A DNA stretch of 64,000 nt from Epichloe hybrida (Eukaryota; Ascomycota; Sordariomycetes; Hypocreales; Clavicipitaceae): NCBI GenBank assembly GCA_019022495.1, contig JAFEKR010000003.1:4216001-4280000 (forward strand). Direction: 5' to 3'. Position numbers and translations under genes: made by a program. Within the stretch, counting starts at the first letter, position 1. Every line of letters starts with the position of its first letter. Shown here piece after piece: positions 23,672 through 33,975 of the stretch. A model generated the notes under the pieces. The model was given only the letters and a program-made list of their open reading frames with translations. It did no database searches and was not told the DNA's origin.

Positions 23672-24874
23672 TTACCATGAATAATATGGACGTTGGCCGT
23701 AGACACGACGGTTGGGTAGATGTACCCAGGGACCCTTTGCTGTTTTCTTGGCCACCAGCTCCTCATACTCTCGAATCCTTGTCTTCTCCTCTTTGAGAAG
23801 GATCGTAAAGCCTGCGAAAGATGCCAGTTAGCGACCCCGCCTAGAGCGAAGAACGTGACCATGGGAGGGACCAACTTGTGCTCGGATGCTGGATAAGGCC
23901 CATTCTCCCGCGGCCCTTGTAATCAATCTCCTTGCCCCTCCATGGGCCACGGCCAACCCACGACTGGGCAATGTACATCCGAGTCGGATCGTGCACTTCG
24001 ATCCAGCTGCCATCCTTGGTCTGGATTTTCCTTGGTTTCTCAAAGGTCTCGCCGTTGACTTTGCCCAACCCCATTCCCCTCTGCGCAATGGCCAAATCTC
24101 TTGCCTCCTCCAGATAATACTTGACCTCTGCGGCCATCTTCTTCTTAGACCAGGTCATCTGGGTAATTGCATCGTCGACATTCTTTCCTGCAATCTGACG
24201 GGACAGCATGACCAGTTTCTTCACGCTGGTGGGCAAGAAGTGACTCTTGTGCAACAGCTGCCTCTCCGTCATCTTGACCCTCTCCTGCTTGGTGATGGCA
24301 CCGTTGTTGCGAACCATCTGTATGACTTTCCTGCGCTGCCAGCGTATCCTGCTCCTCGGATCGGGATCCGTCACCATGGCCATGTTCTCGCGCGTCTTTT
24401 GCTCGGGCTGCTGGGACGCAGAGGCTTCTTCGGCGGCAGCGGACGGGGGCGGGGGTTTTGCCGCGTCGATTTCATCCTGGAAGATGTTGTCGGATACGGA
24501 CCCGTGCATGTTGCGCTCGAGAAAGGCGGCTCGTTTCTTGGGGTCGTCGAGCTCCGCGGAGGTGGGATCCGGGGATCGCGCCGCGGACGCAGTGCCCTCT
24601 TTGGAGCCGGACTTGCCCCAGCCCTTGAAGATGTTGACGGACCATTTGGAGCGACGTTGCGAGGAGGGCTTGGAGCAGAGCAATGCGGTTGCGGTTGCAA
24701 GGGGTGCTATTGAAGGGGAGCCTGTTGGATTGTTGGGGATCAGCATGTAGGATATTCGAATGGGGGAAAAAAAAAATCAACTTTCTCAATTGGTTGAGTT
24801 CGGGGTGGTGAGTCGGAAAGCAGTCAGATCGTACCTGAGAGTGCTAGCCGTCGGCTAGCGAGGCGCAGACTCAT
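23672..24874 (-). CDS. MRPL22: Mitochondrial ribosomal protein uL22m
   Basis: Mitochondrial large-subunit protein lining the peptide exit tunnel. Three exons on the minus strand, 24874-24835, 24721-23876 and 23811-23672, give exactly 341 residues. The start MSLRLASRRLALS is Arg/Ser/Leu-rich and acid-free, as in matrix-targeting peptides. The Ala/Pro-rich segment to about 115 is variable. The L22 domain follows (KSHFLPTSVKKL, residues for tunnel contact). The fungal C-terminal extension (WVGRGPWRGKEIDYKGRGRMG and on) ends in RRVYGQRPYYSW. Intron 2 (64 nt) uses GTTGGT with a GCTAAC branch point and CGCAG. Without it the frame terminates early, so the splice is well supported. Confidence 0.9.
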
Positions 24875-25204
24875 GGCTTGTGGTGATTGTGGTGGTTTGG
24901 CGGACAGCTTCTCGCCTCGAATTGCAGACGCAACTTTTTGAAGTTGTAGTGGTTTAGACTTGTCTTGGGCAGGAGAGCGAGCTGCGTGATAACCGGACTT
25001 TAACCGTTTTGTCTGGTAGTTCGTCGTGTAGTTTTGGGCGGTCGCTAGCCACGTGATTGATTTAGCTTTCCTCGGTCCACCAATCTCTGCCCTCGTCGAA
25101 CGACTTCCTCCAGAGGCCGATTCCTCTTCCGAACCTACCCGCCGCAGTAACCTTTTCGCACCAGCCGTCTTTCTTTTCTTCGGAACATTACCAATTCGTT
25201 AACA
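24875..25204. promoter_or_regulatory. Bidirectional promoter MRPL22 / COX9
   Basis: Only 330 bp separates the start codons of two divergent nuclear genes for mitochondrial proteins. It should serve both. It ends in a C/T-rich leader before COX9 (about 25130-25200). Co-regulation is inference from spacing and shared destination. Confidence 0.65.
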
Positions 25205-25722
25205 ATGCCTGCTGCTCAAATCTCCGGTGTAGGTTCCCCTTAAATCGAATTCGCGACTCAATGGCTTTGGGGGGGGGGTGGGGAGGGGATCAGACGGACG
25301 CGAGAAATGGACAGCTTGCAAATTGCGGAGAGCTGACTGGTTGGGAAATCAATAGATTCTGCGACGTCGCCTGATTCTTGACCTTGGCATTGGTCTGGGT
25401 ACGTTTGTTATTCCTTCTGTGAAATCGAGGACAAGACTCAATTGTGTTGTTCTTGCGGCGTGGGCATCAGCAGACTGAAGGTGATGAAGCTGAGTGAGGT
25501 CGCGCATGCTAACAGAGAAATGCAGGTTCTGGCTTCGCCATGGCCAATCTCTTCTGGTGAGACGAACCGAACTTGACCTCTTGTCGCATCCGAGCCGTAG
25601 CCTGCGGACCATGGATTCGATTTCTAATCCTGATTAGGTACGGCTTTCACCTGCCTCGAACCAACGCTCGTGACGCCTTCTACTCTAAGCTGGAAGCCGA
25701 GCGCGCCGAAAACAAGCAGTAA
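25205..25722 (+). CDS. COX9: Cytochrome c oxidase subunit 7A (Cox9)
   Basis: Small inner-membrane subunit of complex IV. Four exons, 25205-25228, 25356-25398, 25526-25556 and 25638-25722, code for 60 residues; yeast Cox9 has 59. The sequence reads MPAAQISGILRRRLIL, then a hydrophobic Gly/Leu/Ala span ending in NLFWYGFHLP, then NARDAFYSKLEAERAENKQ. The R-R-R motif before the membrane helix and the W-x-G-F-H motif after it match Cox9. Three introns (127, 127 and 81 nt) all have GT/AG borders, so the gene is invisible as an ordinary ORF. Overlapping AATAAA signals lie at 25758 and 25763. Intron 2 has a GCTAAC branch point. Confidence 0.92.
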
Positions 25723-26318
25723 ATACTGTTATTCAGCAGGGGCAAAAAAAAAGACAAAATAAAATAAAGGAACAGGAGGGTGTGGCCGAGAAATCGAGGG
25801 AATTGGGATGATGTTTCCACCTGGCTTCGGATAGCCTAGAGCATTAGGCGGGGAATAGGGACTACAACACGAGTTGTGGGTAGGCCGCTGGATGTGTATA
25901 TGTACAGTAGACCAGGCAGCCCAGTCGACTTGATGCTTACAATATTTTCGTTTGTGAGTGTCACGCTGTCAAGTGCGACGGATGGGATATAGTCTGTCAG
26001 TAAGCCACGGCGAAGTCAGACTTGTGTGATTCCGAGGCGCCCATCTCAAACGCAATGAAGAAATCAAGATGATGGCAGGGTAACCGGATATGTGCGATGC
26101 ATTGAGAAGAGCTGCTGTACTTGCTCTCCCTGACGTTCACGATCCAAGACCATGCGTCATGAACTCGGCCAAAATCACGATACAGCCCAGCCCGTCAACA
26201 ACACCAACACCACGAAGCCGAAGGGGAAAAAAAAAAAAAAAAGGCAGAAAGCAATCAAGACGAACACGCTCGTATATACACAGTAAATTCCCACCTCGAC
26301 CAAAAAGCAAGCCCCCCC
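25723..26318. other. Shared 3' region of COX9 and SOM1
   Basis: Noncoding gap between convergent genes. It holds the COX9 poly(A) signals and a 17-A run around 26227-26243. Nothing else is identifiable. Confidence 0.5.
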
Positions 26319-26788
26319 TCACCTCGCCGCATCCCCATCCACCCAGCTCGTAGACCACTGATACGGTCTCGCGCCCTTCTTCCCATCGTCCTTCAAAGCT
26401 CGCCCCCCCTCGCTCACATCTCCACTGCGTGCCTCCCAGGCCGTCGTTTCCACCATGAACGTCCCTTTTCTGTCCTTGCATCTACAATTCAAACCACGCA
26501 ATTTTAGCGACCGCCCCTCCCCTCCCCCCCACACACCGTGCACAATAAGAAGAAGCCAACGTACCTCCGGAAAAGCCTCTCCACGGGAAAACACCTGACG
26601 ACGCCGTTTCCCGACAGCGGCGTCTGGACGTGGCATTTGTACTGGAGCATCTGGAGCAGTTCACACGCCGAGAGGTCGACCTTGTGCGTCGTCGTGGACG
26701 GGTCGTGTTTGCGTCGGCGACCGTGAGGATCGACTTGGATCCTGAGCGGCAGCTCTGACGCGGGGAAGGAGTGGCACGGGGGAGTCAT
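26319..26788 (-). CDS. SOM1: Mitochondrial export/protease factor Som1
   Basis: Two exons on the minus strand (26788-26565 and 26481-26319) give 128 residues. Som1 works with the inner-membrane peptidase (Imp1/Imp2) that trims intermembrane-space proteins. The diagnostic part spans the splice: FPASELPLRIQV near the start, then SACELLQMLQYKCHV, VRCFPVERLFRR and, after the intron, CKDRKGTFMVETTAWE. The splice joins R-R|C in frame (donor GTACGT, acceptor TTGTAG, 83-nt intron). Beyond the conserved TTAWE there is an unusual tail of about 38 residues, whereas family members I recall stop soon after. Identification is from remembered family motifs. Confidence 0.78.
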
Positions 26789-27144
26789 TTTGCAGTTTCG
26801 CCCCCGACGCCCGTTGGAAAGAGAGAGGATGGATGCCGCGATGGGGAGTAGGTTGTTGGAGCAGGTCGAGGAGATGAGTTTGGAAGAGGTGAGTTTTTTT
26901 TTTTGGACCCAATGCGAGTTGCGTCTTGCCCACTATTTGCTGTGTGTATTTGAAACTATGATTCTTTTGTAAAACTCGGTGATTTCTCTCTTTTTTTCTT
27001 CTTCTTCCAAAGATGGAGATGGATTAGGGTTATTTTTTTATGGCAAGAATGACTTGCGTTGGTTGCATAAATGCTGGGTTCACGCCTTTTAATTATCACG
27101 ACCCCCCTCCCCCCCCAATTCACGAGCAGGCAAGGAAGCCCCCC
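26789..27144. promoter_or_regulatory. Divergent promoter SOM1 / RecA-like gene
   Basis: This 356-bp gap lies between divergent genes. It contains T-runs (26895-26904 and 26990-27001) and a C-run before position 27118. No ORF is supportable. Confidence 0.4.
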
Positions 27145-27803
27145 ATGGCAACCACAACCACGGTATCAACACCAAAGCTTACTCAAAATGACAGCTTCTC
27201 ACTGAACTCCGCTCAGCGATACAGCCCGCGCCCCCATCTCGCGTCAAGACAACGCACGTCGCGGCGCTCGATGCCCTCGCGGCGACTCACCTCCGCGCCA
27301 CCCAATCGCCAACCATATCGCTCTGCGGACGTGCTCTTTCGCTCCTCTACAAGATTGTCTCGACGCTCGCGTCGCCGCCGCACTCCAAGGCCCTCTTCGT
27401 TCTCGACCTCGAGGGCCGCTTCGACGCCGCCTGTCTGGACTGCGAGGCCGAGGACCTGGCGCACGTCTACGTCCAGCACCCTGCGCGGAGCAGCCCCGAG
27501 CGCCTGAGGAGCCTGGTGGGCGAGGCGGAGAGGTTCATGCTGTACGACGATGATGCGAGGGGGAGCAGGCATCGCGAGTGGTGGGGGACCGTGGTCGTGG
27601 GTGGTCTGGCCGCGGGCGACGTGACGGCCGGGTGGAAGGGGTGGCTGCGCGTCGAGAGGAGCGCCGTGCCGAGCTTCGCCCTGGGAGTCAGTGTCGACGA
27701 GGTTTGGGGGCAGAGGGAGCAGAGGCAGAGGGCTGTTGAGGACAGGGGGTGGACGGCGAGTTCGGAATGGGGAGGCTTCGAGTTTGCGGATGGGAGGGCG
27801 TAA
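27145..27803 (+). CDS. Putative RecA/Rad51-like (XRCC2-like) protein, 5' end uncertain
   Basis: The frame open from 27195 to 27803 reads like the core of a Rad51-paralogue fold. A hydrophobic helix (SLCGRALSLLYKIVSTLA) is followed by the Walker-B-like strand KALFVLDLEGRFD. Then come HVYVQHP, RLRSLVGEAERFMLY, WWGTVVVGG, RVERSAVPSFALG and a C-terminal WGGF. No Walker A (GxxxxGKT) is visible. No ATG exists in this frame before residue ~115, so a 5' joint is needed. Either ATG 27145 (MATTTT) is spliced through a 32-nt intron (27163-27194), unusually short, or one base is missing near 27190. The family call is tentative; XRCC2-like is my best guess. Confidence 0.45.
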
Positions 27804-28470
27804 GATATGGCTTGTTGTCCCGCTGGTGCGAGCATGAGCGTGTGTGTTTGCATCGTCAAACATGTGGCGAACAGATGTGAAGGTTCTAGATCAAGATGTA
27901 GACCCTTTCTCCAACAACCCAGCTTCATAGCTACATCCAGATGCCAACTTGTCAGAGCGACCAGATCCAGAGAGGGTAGTCCGGGAATGCATCGCCAAAG
28001 CATGGCCGCTTTACATCACATCCGAGGTGAAGATACCTCGTGGCTTGTACGGATCCGAAGACGACAATGCCTAAGGAAAACCTCCATTTTGATCATCAAC
28101 TATTATTTCACGTGGCCAAGATCAATGAGTGTTGGAATAATTATCTCTTTTTTTTTTTTTTTTTTTTCATTTTTTTTCACTTTTTCTCCTATCTAGATGT
28201 GATGCTCATCAGGGTATAGAAAGAAATTGCATCATATATGTGAATTGCGAAACAAAACCGAGTGCCAATCTATCTTTGGTCTTCTGTGTGAGCTTTGCCG
28301 CAGTCTTATGCAGAGAACTTGAACAAGGAAAAGTTTCAATACGTCGTGAAAAATTGATCCGTTAAGCCTGTAAGGGGGGGGGGAAGTGAAAGTAAATGCT
28401 CGCCATATGCATAGTGAAGATCCTTTAAACTCCTAATCCATCCAAACATGGAAAGAAAAACGTTCGAAAA
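27804..28470. other. Shared 3' region of RecA-like and HAD genes
   Basis: Noncoding and A/T-rich in its right half. It contains a 20-T run at 28148-28167 and a G-run near 28373-28383. Nothing else is seen. Confidence 0.5.
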
Positions 28471-29872
28471 TTACGCAGTGATGCCTTCAGCCTCAGCGTC
28501 AGCGACGACAGCTTCCGCAGCAACCTGTTCGAGGCTGTGCTTGAGGGAGGTGGACAGCTTCTTGCGCATCTCACGTTCAATGCCGTGGTTGACTGCATCC
28601 AAAACGTTGTCGACGGTGACACGTGGCTTGTAGGCAGGCTCAGTGCCCTCCTGATACACACCAGTCTTGACAAGAATGCTGTACCAGTCGTTCTCGGCCT
28701 TTTGGTTTACAGCATTGGTTCCACGAATGTCGCTTTCGGGGGTATCACCAACAAAGTAGACGGTCTTGGGAGCCTCGCAAATGCCGTGCTCGGAATGGCG
28801 CCACTGCTTCATGAGACGAGAGGCAAACTCAAAAGTGGGAACCTGAGGTTTGCCAAACGCGTGCGTGTTGAGCTTTCCTTGGCCCTTTGTGAGATCGTTG
28901 AAGGTTACTTCAAACATGCGACGTAGTGCTCCCATGCCCAGACGCACGTGCTCGTGCGCGGCAGACCAGACAACGTCGTTGTGAGAGAAGTAGAAGGGGG
29001 GACCCTCGTCAAAGGTCTCGCTGCGTGATGCCAGACGGCCGCCCTTGGACATGGCAATATCCAGCATGATCTGGATGTCACCGGCCCAGTCACGGGAATC
29101 GGCAAACACAAAGACGGCATCAATGGTGACATCGTCAAAGTCGCGAACCCGAGAATTGGAGTGTTCCTCGGGGGTAAGCTTGCGGAATGGCGTGGTAGCA
29201 GCATCGTGCTTGATAATGTCACCAGGAGTGACGACATCCTTGAAGCCGTAGCCCTCGGCAACCTCGCGGCATTTTTCACCTTCACCTCCTACAACGAGCA
29301 CGGTGCCATATGTCTCTGCCATCTCCCGCATGGGAGTATGGCCGCAGATGAACTGACCGGGCTTGATGTCCTGGAGGAGTTGTTGGGAGAGATCGCGGCA
29401 GCGTTCCTCTTCAGTCTTGCCGCCACCGTTTGTGAGAAAGATGTGAGGTCTGCATGAACAAGTCAGCTCATTGCTTTCCCATTTGGCGCGATAAGCGCCC
29501 AGTTGGCCCATTTGTGAACCCGAGGTCTGGAGATGGGGCCATGATTCCGGGGACTGCGGGTCATACTTACACATGGATGCCATATTCATTCTCACCATTC
29601 AGCACTTTCATGGCCTGAATAGCTTCAGGCAAGGCTTTGCCGCCTCGGACAAGAACGCCGTCGATGTCAAAGGCGAACACAAAGGAGTCGGCAATGGACG
29701 TAGGAGAAAGCGATGATGATGGCGTCTCGATGCTGGCGATGCTGGCACGGGAGCTGTCGGAGGCAAGCTCAGGTGAGCCGGGTGTGGTTGATGGCGCGGA
29801 GACCTCGTCGAGATCCTTCTTGGCCTGTCCGACAGTATGGTAGAACTTGGCCTCCCGTTGACTGACGGCCAT
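28471..29872 (-). CDS. HAD-superfamily hydrolase, CECR5/HDHD5 (YKR070W) family
   Basis: Two exons on the minus strand (29872-29571 and 29449-28471) give 426 residues. HAD motif I is FAFDIDGV (nucleophile Asp69, acid Asp71), and motif II is LTNGGG just after the intron. The C-terminal metal-binding motif is FVGDTPESDI. The cap between them (RDWAGDIQIMLD, HVRLGMGALRRMFE) is typical of CECR5-like proteins, many of which are mitochondrial with unknown substrate. The intron is 121 nt with GTAAGT and TGCAG. The first 60 residues are Ser/Thr-rich and not a clear targeting peptide. An upstream in-frame Met at 30013 exists, but 29872 fits better with the leader. Confidence 0.88.
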
Positions 29873-32800
29873 GATTGATGATGTGTCGTTTTGTGTCTGT
29901 GTGAATTGGTATAATGCTGTTTGCTGTGTGGGAAGGAAGTCAGGAACACGGATGTGAGGAATAAAATGGTGAATGGTAGTTGCTACCGTCAAGAACGGTG
30001 GGCGGCCAAGCATTTATATATTTTTTTTGCGAGTTGGTGGACTCCCGAAGGAGGTTTGTTGCTCAGTTGTTCGCCCAGGCCGCCCAGGTCGCCCAGGCCG
30101 CCGTCTCCAGAAGGGGAACCCGCCCAAGGGTCATCGTGGGGCTGGTCAGTGGTGGTCGGTGGTGATCCACATGGCGGTTCCACTTTGGTGCTCAACTACG
30201 ACATCCTTTGGTGACGGCATGCTGCAACAACCTTGATTGGTTAAAGGGCCCACAGGGTTGTCATGCTTTCTTCCCTGCCGCTCGTTATCTCGTCCTCAGC
30301 GCGTACATGACTGTGTTTCAAACCATGTCAGGATCGCGCATCAAAGTATTCATCCGCTGACGTGTTGTCATGAAGCGCAGAGATGCCACCATACGCAGCC
30401 AGCAATCATGACACAACTTTCAGCGCCTCGGGCGGTGAAGAATTGTCGGCTTTGCGTGGCATACATGCAATATAAGCGACAGACGCCGATACATACATTG
30501 CACATATGCATGTACATGTACATATGTCATACGTACATGAATGCATGTATGCGTGATGGCGGTTCCACGGCTGAGCCGAAAGCGAGCACGTCAACACCCG
30601 TGGTTGGCTGGAGACGACGGGGTCGCTTTTTTTCCAATGGCGACGCGATAACTGTGTCATGTTTCGTTTTGACTACGGATTACATTACAAAGGTATGCAC
30701 GCCCTCCGTGGCTCCTGCCCCCCCTCGCAGAATTTAGCTGGTAGGAGGCAGCGACGGCCTCCTGCGACGGTCAGACCGGCCCACAGTGACGTCGAAGCTG
30801 CCTCCGGTTTTTTTTCGGTCCGATGGCCTATCTAAGCACCGTTTTGGCCCCGTCTGAGCGGGTCCGTCCCTTTTCATTCGATGACAGGCCTCGCTTTACG
30901 GTCGCTGAAGCACTCAGGCAACGGCGGCTACAGGGCTACAGGGTTAGCGACGGTACCACGGACGCATGTACGTATGTACTGCGGCGGGGCTTGACGGTGA
31001 GGAGCAAAAGAGGACAAGTGTGCGTGTGCGTTTGCATGTTCCTCGCAACAGGGAACGAAGCTTTTGCGTTGCCATTCTGCCCGTTGCCATGTCTGGCAAG
31101 CCGTGGCACCGGGGCATGTGATCAATTCATTTTTCATTTTTTTTTTTTGGCCAACGACGGAAAGCCCTCGAGTAGCGTTTGAGGCTGTTGAGGCCGGCCC
31201 TGTGTACGTGCAACATTACATACGGTGCGGGTACGATACGGTGAGAGAAGAACGACGACGACGACGCCGACGCCGACGGCTCCACCACACCGTCACCATC
31301 TCTACAAAGTTCAAACTCGGGCAGGGGCTGTGCGACGAGAAGCACGGGAGCAGATTCATACACCAAGAAGTACCCGCAATCCACCTTCAGCTTGCTCCCT
31401 CACATACATACTACGAATGCCAAAGCGATCGTCATGCATATCATTCGCACCTTAAATGTTGTCTCACTTTGATGGCCATGCGGGGCACTCATTCGCTGCG
31501 CTGCTCCCCTCCTATCAATCCGCATATCAATACCATTCATGGATGAGAAACACGAGGTGTTGTTTACAAAAGATCTCTCTGACCATCCCGGATCCATTTC
31601 GATAGCATCGATGCTTGGCACCGTCGAGAATCATTGCCATTTTTAACACAAGACAATTTGCGGCATTTCATGATCCCTCGCCGCCTTTTGCCGCAACCTC
31701 GGTGGGTTACTATTCGGCAAGACGTGCGGAGTACATATACGATCTATGGAGGTATCAGTAACCTACTACCTAGTAGGGTACTTTGAATCTTGTGCATTTC
31801 CTTGGGCATTAAATGTCACTAATAACAGTCAAGGGACCCCATGGGTCAAGAGACTTTGCAAGGGCCCTCGTCGCTTCCAAAGAGACATTAAGCCTTCACG
31901 TGCAAGCGCCAAACCATGCATGCATCGCACGCCGGCTTTGGTATGTAGAGCATGTAAAGTTGGTCCGGTCCGTCTGCTCTCCTCCGCCAACCAGAGCAGA
32001 GATAAATCGGCCCTCCCGGGAAACCTCCCGGGGAAAGATTGATGGATCGCCATCTGCCGGGCCGCAGCGGCAACACCAGTGTCACCAGAACGCTCAACTG
32101 CCCTGCCGCGTCACCAGCCCGATTTGGCGGACAAGTCTGTCAATGATGAGTCTATTAGAAATCTCTCCGAACGGCCGGTGACTGCGACTACGACTTGGTG
32201 AATGACGCTGCAATCGCCGTTTCCTCGGTCGCCCGCCGGTGATCCAAATGCATCTTGTCCTTGTCCAATCCCGAGTTGGTCGACAACAACGTTGGCACAC
32301 TGGCGCAGGAATTCGAGACAGACTGCACGCCCGCTACCAGTCAGTGTGTTCCGCCTGTGATGACGGCCGTTCTACCAGCTAGCATCCCGACCAAAGGCAC
32401 GGTGATGTCAGATAAGGTAGGCTATGTATGTAGCTAAGCGGGGACGGTCAGCGTGTGTGTGTGTGTGTGCGTGTGTGAGTGTGCGTGGTTTGGCTTCGGA
32501 CCCTTTATTAGCGCAGAAAAAGTCAAAACGTAGTCCGTAGGCTCCAGAGAGTCAACGGCTCGATCTCCCCCTCGTTCACTCGTTCGAGAGCCAAATCCAA
32601 GATGGCAGCGCAAGCAGGTTACGTCGACGTACCGAAATTCGGGGTTGCAGATGGAATGCTGCATTGCCGATCCGTTGTTTGCTCCTGCGCAGCATCACGC
32701 GCTGGCGCCCGAGTGAAAAGAAAAAAAAAAAGATGATGACGAAGAAGTGCAACGCAGCGGAAATAGACGGCGTCAAACATGCTGAGCCAAGTAGGGAGAG

Positions 32801-33975
32801 GAAAAACATAAATCAGCATCACCTCAAAACCCAGACCCCATCGTGCGCTTCCCCCAAAAAACCCCCTCGGTGCATTCAACGAGCCAGATGGCTCCCCGAG
32901 AATTAAATGCATGTCATTTTTCCGAGAACGAGATTAGAACGTGGCTTGGACCCCCGTCACTTCGCGCCCCAGCCCCAACCACGTGGCTCCAAACGGTCAC
33001 CGTCGTAAAGTAAATCAGTCCAGACATTGAGAGTGGAAAAACGGTCACCGTTTAGAGTCTGACTAATTCGTGCCCTCGTCACCTTCTTACTAAAATTGCT
33101 CATGTATACCTTGCGACGACGGGGGTCCCACCGTGCTCACTGCTTACATTATGGGCAAAATCTAGCCGTGCTTCTCGGGCGAGAAACATGGCGAAATTCA
33201 TTGATTTTTTATTATGGACTGGATTGGCTGCTTGCGATCAGGTACCACGTTGACAACGAGGCTGAGTCTCACAAGGCAGGATCCCAGACCACGCGTCGCA
33301 CATGAGTACACTGAAGGAAGTGCAGATGAGACACCGTGGACGGAACGGCGAGGGCTGATTGATGATTGAGTAAGATTGTGAAGAGGATGGGCATGAGCTT
33401 GCATGGGGGGGAAAGGTGGGAGGGAATGGGATGGGAATGGTGCAAAGACGATTTTGTTGGCACGTTTGATGTTATACGAGTAATTAGTCTGGACTCATGT
33501 ATACAAATGGTATTATGTATCGAGGTTCTTCCCCCCCTTCAGATATCCCCTGATGATCCCTCGTCAAGTTGATTCTCAATAAATACTTTCCAACAAGCCA
33601 AGCCGATTGTACATGGGCGAATTTGATTATATTTCCCGGTTTCAATGCTTCAAAACATATTGACACAACAAGTGTTGAGAACGAGCGGCATCGAGAAAAA
33701 AAATCATCATCATCAAGACTCGGCCACTTCTTCGTCTCTTTAACCCTTTTTTTCCTCTCTTCCTTTTGGTTGCATCTTTTTTTTTTGGCGGTACAGAAAA
33801 ATGATTAAGAAAGACGGGGGGAATCATTCGACAACAAGTACAAAAGACAACTCAACAAGCCAATTACCATCACTGTAGACTGCATAGTAGTAACACAGTA
33901 GTCCTCCCGATCCTCATTAGATTAACAGGAAACCTTCACCTCAACCCGAAAGCTCGACAAATGAAGGGGAAAAAA
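29873..33975. other. Gene-poor 4.1-kb intergenic region
   Basis: No supportable gene on either strand; ORFs are short, overlapping and without domain features. It holds alternating purine-pyrimidine sequence with many CATGTACAT-like words (30480-30560), a (GT)n tract (32451-32488) and homopolymer runs. Two AACGGTCACCGT inverted motifs lie at 32991 and 33039. The right end is the 3' flank of the CBM48 gene. Confidence 0.55.
32451..32488. repeat. (GT)n microsatellite
   Basis: About 38 bp of nearly pure GT dinucleotides with single C and A interruptions. Confidence 0.9.

Noticed and set aside
23886..24713. 275-codon plus-strand ORF
   Set aside because: Antisense to the confirmed MRPL22 exon 2.
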